64,000 nucleotides of DNA. It comes from Limimaricola sp. G21655-S1 (GTDB lineage Bacteria; Pseudomonadota; Alphaproteobacteria; Rhodobacterales; Rhodobacteraceae). The notes under the pieces are model-generated. The model saw only the letters and a program-made list of their open reading frames with translations, searched no databases and was not told the DNA's origin. The stretch lies in contig NZ_JAPWGO010000002.1 of NCBI RefSeq assembly GCF_027213785.1, forward strand, positions 186,001 through 250,000, written 5' to 3'. This document shows, in pieces, positions 1 to 9,086 of this stretch. Each line of letters begins with the position of its first letter. Within the stretch, counting starts at the first letter, position 1. Made by a program: the position numbers and the translations under genes.

Positions 1-279
1 TCGATGTTCCCGACCTTCGCCGAGCACGCGGCGCCCGGCTGCGCGCTGATGTTCACCTCCGGCCCCTCGGCCGGCACGGCGATCGGCGACGTGGCGGGCA
101 AGCCGATCTTCCACGAGAGCCTGAGCCCCAAGACCTACAAGGGTCTTCTGGAGATGCACGGCTTCAAGCCGCTGGCCTTCATCCCCGAAGATCCCGATTG
201 CGGCATGCACTCGGTCTGGCTCGCCCGCTTCGACGGTCTGCCGCGCGAGGAAGGCCCGAAGCCCGCCAACAAGGGCTGA
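1..279 (+). CDS. Class I SAM-dependent methyltransferase, C-terminal part (5' end cut off by window)
   Basis: The reading frame is open from the first base and ends in TGA at 279, so only the last 92 or so residues are present and the true start lies outside. The segment CALMFTSGPSAGTAIGD, followed by a short helix and EDPDCGMHSVWLAR, resembles the last strands of small Rossmann-fold methyltransferases that act on unknown substrates. The SAM-binding motif I would be upstream and cannot be checked. The ATG at base 4 is internal to the fold and unlikely to be the start. A strong hairpin follows the stop. The family call is an inference from the tail only. Confidence 0.5.
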   Translation, partial: SMFPTFAEHAAPGCALMFTSGPSAGTAIGDVAGKPIFHESLSPKTYKGLLEMHGFKPLAFIPEDPDCGMHSVWLARFDGLPREEGPKPANKG

Positions 280-301
280 GGCTCGGCCCCGGCACGGTAT
301 C

Positions 302-329
302 ACGGCCCGCGCGTCACCGCGCGGGCCGT
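302..329. terminator. Bidirectional terminator hairpin between convergent genes
   Basis: Two perfect 12-base arms (ACGGCCCGCGCG and its complement) flank a TCAC loop, with a T-rich run after the right arm on the plus strand. It lies between the methyltransferase stop and the amidase stop and can serve both. Confidence 0.75.
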
Positions 330-336
330 TTGCGTT

Positions 337-1566
337 TCAGCGCCGCCGCAGCGGCGCGCGCGCGGCCTCCTCGGCCGCCCAGTTGCGCAGCCCCGCGACG
401 AGCCCCGCGACGATCCGGGCGCGCGAGGCCGGATCGACGAGTCGCGCCCGATCCCCGGCATTCGACAGGAACCCCACCTCTACCAGAACCGAGGGGAAAT
501 CGGCGGCGTTGAGCACCGCCAGCGGCGCGCTGCGGAGGGGCCGCGAATTGAGATGCGCGCCCGCCGCGCCGAGCGAAGCCACCAGCGCCTGCGCCAGCCG
601 CTCGCTCTGCGGCGCGGTGTCGATCCGGGCCAGATCCATCAGCGCCGTGGCGACCCGGTCGTCCTGACGGCTGAGATCGAGCCCGGCCAACAGGTCGCCG
701 CGCTGGTGCCGCTCGACCATGCGCCCCGATGCGGTGTCCTGCGCCTCGTCCGAAAGCGTGTAGACCGAGCCGCCCGAGGCCTCGTCTTCCTCCAGCGCAT
801 CGGCATGCAGCGACAGCAGCAAATCGGCCCCCGCCGCCCGGGCGATGGTCATCCGCTCGGACAGCGGCACGAAGGCGTCGGCGTCGCGGGTCAGCACCGC
901 GCGCATGTTGCTGGAACGGTTGATCGCCTCGGCCGTCTCGCGCGCCAGCTGCAACATCAGGTCGGCCTCGACCAGCCCCTCGCGCATGGCGCCCGGATCG
1001 ACGCCGCCATGGCCCGCATCCACCGCCACCACCAGCGGCCCCGCCTCCGCCGCCCGCGGCGGGGCCAGCGTCTCTCCGGCCGGGTCGGCGGGGCGCGCGC
1101 GTTCCGCGAAGGCCTCGGCGCTCACCGGTCCCAGCGCGATGCGCAGCCGCGCCGCGCCCGAGGGCCGTGCCCGCATCTCGGCGCTCTCGACCGCGAGTGG
1201 CTCGGCCAAGTCGAGCACGAGGCGCGACCAGCCGGGCCGCCCGCGCCCGAGCCGCAGCGCGCTGGCGCGCGTCCCCGACAGCAGCGCCGCCGGATCGGCC
1301 CCGGTCCAGTCGACCTCGGCGAAATCGAGCACGAGCCGCCGTGGCTCGTCGAGCGTGAAGACCCGCCAAGGCACCGTCTGGCTCAACGCCAGCTCCAGCT
1401 CCAGCCCCCGGCGCGTATCCGCAACATGGCTCTCGGAAGCATCGAGCCGGGCCAGCCCCGAGAACTCCTGCGCCGAGAACTCCTGCGCCGAGAACTCCTG
1501 CGCCGAGAGCGGCCCCGCCAGCAGCAGCGCGAGGCCGATCCCCGTCATCTTTCCCCAAATACGCAT
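337..1566 (-). CDS. N-acetylmuramoyl-L-alanine amidase, AmiC type (AMIN + Amidase_3)
   Basis: Periplasmic zinc amidase that cuts the amide bond between N-acetylmuramic acid and the stem peptide, used in daughter-cell separation. From the ATG at 1566 the protein begins with a signal peptide (hydrophobic MTGIGLALLLAGPLSAQ), then an AMIN domain (about residues 40-150) and an Amidase_3 domain. Zinc ligands and catalytic residue are visible: His in DAGHGG (about 186), Glu in EADL (about 200), His in LHAD (about 254), Glu in VEVGFLSN (about 362). A longer start at 1602 overlaps the upstream aminotransferase stop as ATGA, but adds an Arg-rich stretch before the signal peptide. Just after the signal peptide the sequence SAQEF occurs three times in tandem. 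Confidence 0.9.
   Translation of the reverse strand: MRIWGKMTGIGLALLLAGPLSAQEFSAQEFSAQEFSGLARLDASESHVADTRRGLELELALSQTVPWRVFTLDEPRRLVLDFAEVDWTGADPAALLSGTRASALRLGRGRPGWSRLVLDLAEPLAVESAEMRARPSGAARLRIALGPVSAEAFAERARPADPAGETLAPPRAAEAGPLVVAVDAGHGGVDPGAMREGLVEADLMLQLARETAEAINRSSNMRAVLTRDADAFVPLSERMTIARAAGADLLLSLHADALEEDEASGGSVYTLSDEAQDTASGRMVERHQRGDLLAGLDLSRQDDRVATALMDLARIDTAPQSERLAQALVASLGAAGAHLNSRPLRSAPLAVLNAADFPSVLVEVGFLSNAGDRARLVDPASRARIVAGLVAGLRNWAAEEAARAPLRRR
1460..1504 (-). repeat. Three exact tandem copies of a 15-bp unit inside the amidase gene
   Basis: The plus-strand unit GAGAACTCCTGCGCC is repeated three times without mismatch and a fourth copy begins (GAGAG). It encodes (SAQEF)x3 at the signal-peptide cleavage region. 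The unit is a multiple of three, so copy changes would keep the frame. Confidence 0.95.
1545..1565 (-). repeat. Copy of a dispersed palindromic-repeat half site overlapping the amidase start
   Basis: Read on the minus strand this is TGCGTATTTG followed by GGGAAAGATGA. It matches the arms of the two large inverted repeats at 10515-10624 and 24071-24156. Here it supplies the first codons (MRIWGKM) of the amidase from the 1566 start. Confidence 0.7.
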
Positions 1567-1598
1567 ACCCGGCCTGCCCCGGGCACCGCGGCGGGGCC

Positions 1599-2759
1599 TC
1601 ATGCGGCGCCCGCCTCCGCATGACCGCGCGCCGCCATGAAGCGGGCGAGCCGCGACAGCCCCTCCTCGATATCGGCGGTGGAGCGGGCATAGGAGAAGCG
1701 GATCCAGCGATGCCCGTCCGCCGGGTCGAAATCGAGGCCCGGCGTCACCGCGACGCCCGCCTCGTCGAGGATCTCGGCGGCGAAGGCGCGGCTGTCATCG
1801 GTGAAGGCCGAGACGTCGGCATAGACGTAGAACGCCCCGTCGGGGGGCGCGAAGCGGGTGAAGCCCGCCTTCGGCAGCCGCTCCAGCATCAGCGCGCGGT
1901 TGGCGGCATAGACGGCGGCATTGGCTTCCAGCTCATCGGTCGCGTCCATGGCGTGCAGCGCCAGCCGCTGCGAGGCGTGCGAGGTACAGATGAACATGTT
2001 CTGGGCGATGCGCTCGATGCCGCGCACATGCTCGGGCGGCACGATCAGCCAGCCGACGCGCCAGCCGGTCATCGAGAAGTATTTCGAGAACGAGCCGATC
2101 ACATGGGTCTCGTCGGTCACTTCCAGTGCCGAGGTTCCGCGCCCGCCGATCCCGTGATAGATCTCGTCCGAGATCAGCGCGGCGCCGCGCGCCTCGCAGG
2201 CCTGCGCCAGAGCCCCGAGCCCGTCGCGGTCGAGCATGGTGCCGGCCGGGTTCGAGGGCGAGGCAAGCACCAGCCCGTCGAGCGCGTGGCGCTCGATATC
2301 CTCGGGCACCGGCTGCATCCGGTTGGCGAGCCGGGTCGGCATATCCACCGGCACCATGTCTAGCGCCTTGAGGATCTGGCGGTAGGAGGGGTAGCAGGGC
2401 GCGCCCAGCCCCACCCGGGCGCCGGTGTCGAAGAGCTGCGTGAAGCTCAGCAGGAACGCACCCGAGGCGCCGGAGGTCACCACGACCCGGGCCGGGTCGA
2501 GATCGACCCCGTACCATTCGCCGTAGTGCCGGGCGATGCGGGCGCGCAGTTCCGGCAGGCCCAGCGCCACGGTATAGCCCATCGGTCCCGCCGCCATCTC
2601 GCGCGTCAGCTTCTCGACCGCCTCGCGCGGCGCGCCGGTACCGGGCTGGCCCACCTCCATGTGGATGATGTGCCGCCCCGCCGCCTCGGCCTGCCGTGCC
2701 GCCTCCATCACGTCCATCACGATGAAGGGATCGACCTCTCCGCGCCTTGAGTTCCGCAT
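1599..2759 (-). CDS. PLP-dependent aminotransferase, class I/II (aspartate aminotransferase fold)
   Basis: Cytosolic fold-type I aminotransferase of 386 residues, the normal length. The pyridoxal-phosphate site is clear: SNPAGT near residue 169, SDEIYHG near 197, and the Schiff-base lysine K226 in SFSKYFSMTGWRVGW, a context typical of the branch that includes aspartate and broad-specificity enzymes. Substrate cannot be decided from sequence. The start at 2759 is the first ATG and gives a natural N-terminus (GEVDPFIVMDVMEAA). Its stop overlaps the possible upstream start of the amidase by four bases, so the two are probably cotranscribed, although their functions look unrelated. Confidence 0.85.
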   Translation of the reverse strand: MRNSRRGEVDPFIVMDVMEAARQAEAAGRHIIHMEVGQPGTGAPREAVEKLTREMAAGPMGYTVALGLPELRARIARHYGEWYGVDLDPARVVVTSGASGAFLLSFTQLFDTGARVGLGAPCYPSYRQILKALDMVPVDMPTRLANRMQPVPEDIERHALDGLVLASPSNPAGTMLDRDGLGALAQACEARGAALISDEIYHGIGGRGTSALEVTDETHVIGSFSKYFSMTGWRVGWLIVPPEHVRGIERIAQNMFICTSHASQRLALHAMDATDELEANAAVYAANRALMLERLPKAGFTRFAPPDGAFYVYADVSAFTDDSRAFAAEILDEAGVAVTPGLDFDPADGHRWIRFSYARSTADIEEGLSRLARFMAARGHAEAGAA

Positions 2760-2897
2760 GCCCTGCTCCCTAAGGTTTGGCCGGGTTGTGCCAATGCGCC
2801 CCCCCTGCCGTCAATGGCCTGCGCCTTCCCGCGCGGGAACTTGGCAGGGGGACGATGATGTGATCTGCACGGCTCGACACGAGGAAAGGACATTCCA

Positions 2898-3647
2898 ATG
2901 CTGCGCTCGCTCATCCGCGCCCTGCCCGTCACGCTGGCGCTCGCCGGCCCCGCCGCCGCGCTCGATCTCGAGGCGATGACCGATGCCGAGCGCGATGCCT
3001 TCGGCGACCAGGTGCGCGCCTACCTGCTGGAGAACCCCGAAGTGCTGATGGAGGCGATCGCCGTGCTCGACCAGCGTCAGGCCGAGGCCGCGGCGCAAGG
3101 CGACAGCGCGATGATCGCGAGCCATGCCGAGGCGCTGTTCGAGAACGAGGGCGACTGGGTGGGCGGCAACCCGGATGGCGACATCACCCTCGTCGAGTTC
3201 ATGGATTACAAATGCGGCTATTGCCGCCGCGCCTTTTCCGAGGTCGAGGAGCTGGTCGAAAGCGACGGCAACATCCGTTACATTCTCAAGGAGTTCCCGA
3301 TCCTCGGCGAGCAGTCCCTGATGGCATCGCAATTCGCGCTGGCGATGCGCGAGCTCGAGGGCGACGCGGCCTACAAGCAGGCGCACAACGCGCTGATGAC
3401 GATGCGCTCGGACGTGACCGAAGACTCGCTCGAGACCCTCGCCGACAGCCTCGGCGCCGATTTCGAGGCGGTGCAGGCCGAGATGGAGAGCCCCGAGGTG
3501 GCGCGCGTCATCGCCGAGAACCGGCAGCTGGCGCAGGCGATGCAGGTCAGCGGCACGCCGAGCTTCGTGATGGGCGACCAGATGCTGCGCGGCTACGTGC
3601 CGCTGGCGCAGATGCGCGAGTTGGTCTCGGCCCAGCGCGGCGAGTGA
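2898..3647 (+). CDS. DsbA-family periplasmic thiol:disulfide oxidoreductase
   Basis: Secreted thioredoxin-fold protein of 249 residues. An N-terminal signal peptide (to about residue 21) is followed by a helical stretch (DUF-like N-terminal extension, about 25-85) and a DsbA domain with the active site CGYC at residues 106-109 and a cis-proline loop SGTPSFV near 220. The CGYC centre and N-terminal helices resemble the ScsC/BdbD-like group more than E. coli DsbA, so oxidase or isomerase activity are both possible. It is divergent from the aminotransferase (138 bp between starts) and overlaps the next gene as GTGA, suggesting cotranscription. Confidence 0.85.
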   Translation: MLRSLIRALPVTLALAGPAAALDLEAMTDAERDAFGDQVRAYLLENPEVLMEAIAVLDQRQAEAAAQGDSAMIASHAEALFENEGDWVGGNPDGDITLVEFMDYKCGYCRRAFSEVEELVESDGNIRYILKEFPILGEQSLMASQFALAMRELEGDAAYKQAHNALMTMRSDVTEDSLETLADSLGADFEAVQAEMESPEVARVIAENRQLAQAMQVSGTPSFVMGDQMLRGYVPLAQMRELVSAQRGE

Positions 3648-4105
3648 GCGCGCCGCTGTTCAGGCAGGCCGTTCGCGGCGATGTCGCCGCGATCTCGGCC
3701 CTGCGGGCCGGGGACGAGTTGGGACGCGGTCGCGAAACGGCGTCCCCGGATGTCTATCTGGAGGCCTTTGACAGGATGTCCGCGCAGCCGGGAAACTCTC
3801 TCGTCGTCGGCGTGATCGAAGACGAGATCGTCGCCTGCTACCAGCTCACCCTGATCGAAGGGCTCTCGCGCGGTGGCGCGCGGCGCGCCCAGATCGAGGC
3901 GGTCCGGGTGGCCCCCGGCAGGCGCGGCGCGGGAATCGGCCATCTTGTGATGCGCGATGCGGAGGCGCGGGCCCGTGCGGCGGGCTGCGCCCTGGTGCAG
4001 CTGTCCTCCGACCGGTCGCGGGAGGCCGCGCATGCCTTCGACGAAAGCCTCGGCTACGAGGCGTCGCATCTGGGCTTCAAACGATCGCTCCGCCCGGACG
4101 GCTGA
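3644..4105 (+). CDS. GNAT-family N-acetyltransferase
   Basis: A 153-residue acetyl-CoA-dependent N-acetyltransferase of unknown substrate. The acetyl-CoA loop is visible as VRVAPGRRGAGIGHLVMRDAE (around residues 85-105; R/Q-x-x-G-x-G/A signature), followed by CALVQLSSDRSREAAHAFDESLGY, the usual motif B. The GTG at 3644 overlaps the DsbA stop (GTGA) and gives a full-length single-domain GNAT. A longer open frame upstream runs through the DsbA gene and is a shadow. The terminator at 4114 closes this two-gene unit. Confidence 0.85.
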   Translation: MSAPLFRQAVRGDVAAISALRAGDELGRGRETASPDVYLEAFDRMSAQPGNSLVVGVIEDEIVACYQLTLIEGLSRGGARRAQIEAVRVAPGRRGAGIGHLVMRDAEARARAAGCALVQLSSDRSREAAHAFDESLGYEASHLGFKRSLRPDG

Positions 4106-4113
4106 GCATGCGA

Positions 4114-4139
4114 AAAGGGCGGCCCGTGGGCCGCCCTTT
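4114..4139. terminator. Terminator hairpin after the GNAT gene
   Basis: Arms AAAGGGCGGCCC and GGGCCGCCCTTT meet with a two-base gap. A and T runs on both sides let it act for the plus-strand GNAT gene and the minus-strand SH3 gene that ends at 4163. Confidence 0.75.
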
Positions 4140-4162
4140 CCAATCGTCATGCCGATCAGCGA

Positions 4163-4891
4163 TCAGCGGATGATGTGCACGATCCGGCGCTCTTCCGGCT
4201 CGACCACGACCGGGGTGCCGTTCAGGTAGAGATAGCTGTACTCGGCCTCCGGCACCGGGGTCAGCTCGACCTCGGTCGGCACGGTGGCCCCGACCACGAC
4301 CTCGCCGCCGAGCACGACCTGCTCGACCGGGTTCTCGCGGACATAGGTGATGGTCTCGTCGTTCGGCGTGGCGGCGTCACCGGCCACGGCACCGAACGCC
4401 GCAGCACCGAGGATGCCGACCGGACCCGCGGCGAGGGCCGCGGCGCCCGCGGCGGCGGTCGCCGCGCCGGCGGCGGTGGCGGCGGCGTTATTGGCCGAGT
4501 TGTCATAGGTGACGGTCTCGATCTCCAGCTCGGCGCGGTTGTCGATCACCACGACCGACTCGGCGGCATCGGCCGTCTCGACGGTCAGGTAGTCGCCATA
4601 GGCCCAGCCGGTGGTGCCGTCGAGCGTCACGCGGCACCAGTTGGCCTCCTCGAGGCAGCCTTCGACCGTCACCTCGCCATCGGCGGGGATCACGTCGATG
4701 ATCTCCATGTCGGGGCCGGGGCCCGCGCGCAGGTTCAGCTCGGTCGCTGCGGTGGCCATGGTGCCGGCCATCGCGGTCTCGGCATTGGCGGTGGTCTCGG
4801 CCGTCGTCTCCGTGGTCGCGGTCTGCGCGAAGGCCGGCATCGCGGCCACGAGGGCGGCGGCGGTCGTCATCAGGAGCGATTGCTTGGTCAT
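4163..4891 (-). CDS. Secreted SH3-domain protein with C-terminal DUF1236 region
   Basis: A 242-residue exported protein. It starts with a signal peptide (MTKQSLLMTTAAALVAAMPAFA), then a Thr/Ala-rich linker and a bacterial SH3 domain (about 48-105; ELNLRAGPGPDMEIIDVI ... WCRVTLDGTTGWAYGDYL), whose LNLRAGP and GWAYGDYL motifs are standard. After an Ala-rich, possibly membrane-associated stretch (about 133-170) comes a DUF1236-like segment (YVRENPVEQVVLGGEVVVGATVP ... YLYLNGTPVVVEP). Bacterial SH3 domains usually bind cell-wall peptides; the role of DUF1236 is unknown. It stands alone, with no obvious operon partner. Confidence 0.8.
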   Translation of the reverse strand: MTKQSLLMTTAAALVAAMPAFAQTATTETTAETTANAETAMAGTMATAATELNLRAGPGPDMEIIDVIPADGEVTVEGCLEEANWCRVTLDGTTGWAYGDYLTVETADAAESVVVIDNRAELEIETVTYDNSANNAAATAAGAATAAAGAAALAAGPVGILGAAAFGAVAGDAATPNDETITYVRENPVEQVVLGGEVVVGATVPTEVELTPVPEAEYSYLYLNGTPVVVEPEERRIVHIIR

Positions 4892-5061
4892 CTGTCAGTC
4901 TCTTTTCCAATGGTGCGCCACCTTCGGCGGCGCGTCTGGACAAGAAACGAGCAAGGGGCCGTCCGGGTTCATGCCGCCACCCGGCAAGCCCCGGAAATCA
5001 GGCGGGAAATAGCCGAGGCGTCGGCGGAAACCGACCGGCTCCCGCCTGACGCCGGATCAGC

Positions 5062-6195
5062 TCACTCGGCGGCCTCGGCGGCGGCCTTGTCGCGGGCCTC
5101 GATCTCGGCGGCCTTCGCCTCGACTTGCTCGACGATGTGGTCGATCATCTGGTCGTTCGACATGCGGTGGCTCTGCTTGCCGGCGAGATAGACCATGCCG
5201 TTGCCGGCGCCGCCGCCGGTGAAACCGACATCGGTCATCAGCGCCTCGCCCGGCCCGTTGACCACGCAGCCGATGATCGAGAGCGACATCGGCGTCTTCA
5301 CATGTTCGAGCCGCTTTTCCAGCGTCTCTACCGTCTTGATCACGTCGAAGCCCTGCCGCGCGCAGGAAGGGCAGGAGATGATGTTGACGCCCCGATGGCG
5401 CAGGCCGAGGGATTTCAGGATCTCGAAGCCGACCTTCACCTCCTCGACCGGATCGGCCGAAAGGCTGACGCGGATCGTGTCACCGATCCCCATCCACAGC
5501 AGGTTGCCCATGCCGATGGCGGATTTGATGGTGCCCGACATCAGGCCGCCCGCCTCGGTGATGCCAAGGTGGATCGGCGCGTCGGTGGCATCGGCCAGCT
5601 GCTGGTAGGCGGCGGCGGCGAGGAACACGTCCGAGGCCTTTACCGAGATCTTGAACTCGTGGAAGTCATGATCCTGAAGCAGCTTGATGTGGTCGAGCCC
5701 GCTTTCGACCATGGCGGCGGGACAGGGCTCGGCGTATTTTTCGAGCAGGTGCCGCTCCAGCGAGCCCGCATTGACGCCGATCCGGATCGAACAGCCGTGA
5801 TCCTTGGCGGCGCGCACCACCTCGGCCACCCGCTTGGCGTCGCCGATATTGCCGGGGTTGATCCGCAGGCAGGCCGCGCCCGCCTCCGCTGCCTCGATCG
5901 CGCGCTTGTAATGGAAATGGATGTCCGCGACGATCGGCACCGGGCTTTCGCGGGTGATCTCGCGCAAGGCGCGGGTGCTGTCCTCGTCGGGGGTCGAGAC
6001 CCGCACGATGTCGGCCCCGACATCGGCGGCGCGGATAATCTGGTCGAGCGTCGCCTTCACGTCGCTCGTGTCGGTGTTGGTCATCGTCTGGACCGAGATC
6101 GGCGCATCGCCCCCGACGGGAACGCGCCCCACCATGATCTGGCGCGACTTACGGCGCTGGATCTCGCGCCAGGGCCGGACGGCGTGAAGGGACAT
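5062..6195 (-). CDS. ispG: 4-hydroxy-3-methylbut-2-en-1-yl diphosphate synthase (IspG/GcpE)
   Basis: Iron-sulfur enzyme of the MEP isoprenoid pathway that reduces methylerythritol cyclodiphosphate to HMBPP. The 377-residue protein has the N-terminal TIM-barrel ([31 protein letters not shown]) and the C-terminal 4Fe-4S site with [11 protein letters not shown] and [10 protein letters not shown] (three Cys plus Glu). I chose ATG 6195, preceded by AGAGG at a good distance and giving the usual N-terminus [19 protein letters not shown]; the longer frame adds 40 unrelated residues. It lies 49 bp downstream of the RodZ-like gene and probably shares its transcript. Confidence 0.96.
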   Translation of the reverse strand: MSLHAVRPWREIQRRKSRQIMVGRVPVGGDAPISVQTMTNTDTSDVKATLDQIIRAADVGADIVRVSTPDEDSTRALREITRESPVPIVADIHFHYKRAIEAAEAGAACLRINPGNIGDAKRVAEVVRAAKDHGCSIRIGVNAGSLERHLLEKYAEPCPAAMVESGLDHIKLLQDHDFHEFKISVKASDVFLAAAAYQQLADATDAPIHLGITEAGGLMSGTIKSAIGMGNLLWMGIGDTIRVSLSADPVEEVKVGFEILKSLGLRHRGVNIISCPSCARQGFDVIKTVETLEKRLEHVKTPMSLSIIGCVVNGPGEALMTDVGFTGGGAGNGMVYLAGKQSHRMSNDQMIDHIVEQVEAKAAEIEARDKAAAEAAE

Positions 6196-6244
6196 GGGAA
6201 ACCTCTCGCGGATCAGGGCCGCGAGGCGCGTGACCTGCGCGGCG

Positions 6245-7531
6245 TCATTCGGTTGGCGCGGCTTCGGCGACCCGCACCAGCTTGGCCAGGTCGGAGTCGC
6301 TCTCCAGATCGGCAACCTGATAGCTGGCGGTAAGATTGTCCACCGACAAGGCCACGTTGGACGTCACGGTGCCGGCATCGCCGACGGGGCCGTAATGCTG
6401 TTCGCCCACGGCGAAGTAGACGGCACCGGATTCGCCGACCCGCAGCGTCGGTGCGTCTTCGAGCGCCGGCACCTCCCACGAATCGCCGCCATTCATGATG
6501 CCCTCGTAGAGCGTGGTGCCATCGGCCGATTTCACCCTCACCCATGCCGGGCGCACGGCGACCATCTTCACGGTCGGGGCCGGATCCTCGGTGACACGCA
6601 CCGACGGCCCCTCGACCCCGGCCTCGGCGAGGGCGAGTTCGATATCCGGAATCGTGATCGTCGGCAGTTCCACGGCGTCGAGCGCGGCGAGCATCGGGCT
6701 CGGCCCTTCCGGGGCGGTAGTGGTGGTCTCAGTCTGCGCGACCGCGACGGGGGCGTCCTGCCCCGGGCGACGCGGCTGGGTGACGAGTGCGGCGATCGGG
6801 CCGTCGCGAGGCGTCATCACCGGCACGTCCAGCGCCTGCGGCCGGTAGAGACGGTCGAGCACCTCGGGCGCAGCGGGTGCCAGTGCAGCCAGCTCCGTCG
6901 CCGAAGTCTCGCCCGTCTCGGGACGGCCGCCGCCGGCAAGGGGATCGACCTGCGCAAGAATAGTCGGCGTCTGCTCCACCGGGGCCAGCCGCACCTTCTG
7001 CACCTCCTGCAGGATCGACCAGCCGCCATAGCCGAGACCGCCCATCAGCAGCAGCAGCACGGCGACCGAGCCCAGCGCGCGCGGCTCGAAGCCGGCGAGA
7101 ATGCGCTCTGCCGGGGGCAGGAACGGCGTGGCGCTGTCGGAGAAGATGTCCTTGCCGAGGCTGGTGCTCTGGGCAGCCTTCCTCGGCCGGACCGTCGAGG
7201 CGGCAGCGGACATGCCATGCGCGGTGGTGAAACCGGATTCGCGGCAGAAAGTCTCGTAGGCAGTGTTGGGGTCCATGCCCAGATAGCGCGCATAGGAGCG
7301 CACATATCCCGCGATGAAGCCGGGCGTGTCGAAAGCGGTGGGATCGGAATTTTCAATCGCCGCGATATAGGCGGCCTTGATCTTCAGCTCGCGCTGCACG
7401 TCAAGCAGGCTCTTGCCCAAGGTCGCGCGTTCACCGCGCATCAGGTCGCCCAAGCGCAATTCGAAGGCATCGAAACCCTTGGTTTCGGCCTCCTCCGTAG
7501 CGTTTGCACGCCTGAAGCTCCGCCCGATCAT
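6245..7531 (-). CDS. RodZ-like protein: Cro/CI-type HTH, one membrane segment, DUF4115
   Basis: From ATG 7531 the protein has an N-terminal helix-turn-helix of the RodZ type ([30 protein letters not shown], then YIAAIENSD), a single transmembrane segment ([20 protein letters not shown]), a Pro/Thr-rich linker and a C-terminal beta domain of the DUF4115 kind ([26 protein letters not shown]). In RodZ this layout links MreB to the cell-wall machinery. The neighbour ispG is common for rodZ-like genes. A start at 7615 is also open but adds 28 residues without HTH character. The membrane topology (N-in, C-out) is inferred. Confidence 0.85.
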   Translation of the reverse strand: MIGRSFRRANATEEAETKGFDAFELRLGDLMRGERATLGKSLLDVQRELKIKAAYIAAIENSDPTAFDTPGFIAGYVRSYARYLGMDPNTAYETFCRESGFTTAHGMSAAASTVRPRKAAQSTSLGKDIFSDSATPFLPPAERILAGFEPRALGSVAVLLLLMGGLGYGGWSILQEVQKVRLAPVEQTPTILAQVDPLAGGGRPETGETSATELAALAPAAPEVLDRLYRPQALDVPVMTPRDGPIAALVTQPRRPGQDAPVAVAQTETTTTAPEGPSPMLAALDAVELPTITIPDIELALAEAGVEGPSVRVTEDPAPTVKMVAVRPAWVRVKSADGTTLYEGIMNGGDSWEVPALEDAPTLRVGESGAVYFAVGEQHYGPVGDAGTVTSNVALSVDNLTASYQVADLESDSDLAKLVRVAEAAPTE

Positions 7532-7654
7532 ATCGAGTGTTCCCGTTACTGCCCGCCCCCGGTTACCGACCGGGGCTGTGTCTGGGCACAACTCCCGGGA
7601 GGTCCTGAGGTTCATTCTAACATGGGGCGCGGGCTACCGCACCGGGAGATATGC

Positions 7655-8884
7655 TTAACCTGTCAATTCGGCGCGATTCAGCGCACAATGTGACCACAAC
7701 CCATCCAGGGCGCGCACCAGCGCATCCATTTCACGCGGGCCGTGCAGCGGCGACGGAGTGAAACGCAACCGCTCCGTGCCGCGCGGCACGGTGGGGAAGT
7801 TGATCGGCTGCACGTAGATGCCGTGATCGGCGAGCAGCATGTCGGAGATCACCTTCGTATGCACCGGGTCGCCGACCATCAGCGGCACGATATGGCTGCC
7901 ATGGTCGAGGATCGGCAGGCCGAGGCCGCGCAGACGGGTCTTGAGGATCTTGGCCTGGGTCTGGTGCTGGTCCCGCAGATCCTGATCGGTCTTGAGATGC
8001 GCGACGCTGGCGGCCGCGCCCGCCGCCACGGTGGGCGGCAGCGAAGTGGTGAAGATGAAGCCCGGCGCATAGGAGCGCACCGCATCGACCATCTTGGCCG
8101 AGGCCGCGACATAGCCGCCGAGCACGCCATAGGCCTTGCCCAGCGTGCCGTTGATCATGTCGATCCGGTGCGCCAGCCGGTCACGCTCGGAGACGCCGCC
8201 GCCGCGCGGGCCGTACATGCCGACCGCGTGCACCTCGTCGAGATAGGTCAGCGCGCCGAATTCCTCGGCGAGATCACAGATCTCGGCGATCGGGCCGAAA
8301 TCGCCATCCATCGAGTAGATCGATTCGAAGGCGATCAGCTTCGGCACGTCGGGATCATCGGCTTCGAGCAGTTCGCGCAGATGCGCGACGTCGTTGTGCC
8401 GGAAGATCCGCTTCGCCCCGCCATTGCGGCGCACGCCCTCGATCATGCTCGCGTGGTTGAGCGCGTCGGAATAGATGATCAGCCCGGGAAACAGCCGCGG
8501 CAGCGTCGACAGGGTCGCGTCGTTGGCGATGTAGGCGGAGGTGAAGAGCAGCGCCGCCTCCTTGCCGTGGAGATCGGCCAGCTCGGCCTCGAGCCGCTTG
8601 TGATAGACCGTGGTGCCGGAGATGTTGCGCGTGCCGCCCGAGCCCGCGCCGACGGCGTCGAGCGCCTCGTGCATGGCCGACAGGACCGCCGGGTGCTGCC
8701 CCATGCCGAGATAGTCGTTGCCGCACCAGACGGTCACCGGCGACTCGCTGCCATCCGGACGATGCCAGGTGGCATGCGGGAACTGGCCCTTGTGGCGGGC
8801 GATGTCGATGAAGGTGCGGTAGCGGCCTTCGCTGTGGAGCTTGCCGATGGCGGCATCGAGCCCTGCTTCGTAATCCACGGGCAT
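7655..8884 (-). CDS. hemA: 5-aminolevulinate synthase (C4 pathway)
   Basis: PLP enzyme that condenses glycine with succinyl-CoA to make 5-aminolevulinate, the entry step of tetrapyrrole synthesis in alphaproteobacteria. The 409-residue protein shows [23 protein letters not shown], the cofactor-binding [13 protein letters not shown] and the catalytic lysine K250 in [14 protein letters not shown]. The length matches Rhodobacter HemA (about 400-407). ATG 8884 is preceded by AAGGGGAAAG; open sequence further upstream does not look like HemA. It is divergent from the M20 peptidase gene, with about 200 bp between; I found no FNR-type TTGAT-N4-ATCAA site there. Confidence 0.97.
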   Translation of the reverse strand: MPVDYEAGLDAAIGKLHSEGRYRTFIDIARHKGQFPHATWHRPDGSESPVTVWCGNDYLGMGQHPAVLSAMHEALDAVGAGSGGTRNISGTTVYHKRLEAELADLHGKEAALLFTSAYIANDATLSTLPRLFPGLIIYSDALNHASMIEGVRRNGGAKRIFRHNDVAHLRELLEADDPDVPKLIAFESIYSMDGDFGPIAEICDLAEEFGALTYLDEVHAVGMYGPRGGGVSERDRLAHRIDMINGTLGKAYGVLGGYVAASAKMVDAVRSYAPGFIFTTSLPPTVAAGAAASVAHLKTDQDLRDQHQTQAKILKTRLRGLGLPILDHGSHIVPLMVGDPVHTKVISDMLLADHGIYVQPINFPTVPRGTERLRFTPSPLHGPREMDALVRALDGLWSHCALNRAELTG

Positions 8885-9086
8885 CTTTCCCCTTTTCGTC
8901 TGGTGGGGCGCGGCGCCCCGGCGTTTGGCCGTTGTCGTGCATATAGGCGGACTCGCGCCCGGACAACACGCTACAATTTGCCACCCCACCGCATATTGGC
9001 CCTGCGTCTCGTGCAAGCCCACCCCGGATGCTGGACAGTGCCGCAGAGCGCGGCCAGTCTGTATGCCAATTATAGCAGGAGTTCCG

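Noticed and set aside
8885-9086. FNR or PrrA-type control site for hemA
   Set aside because: I looked for TTGAT-N4-ATCAA and related dyads in the hemA-M20 gap and found none convincing.
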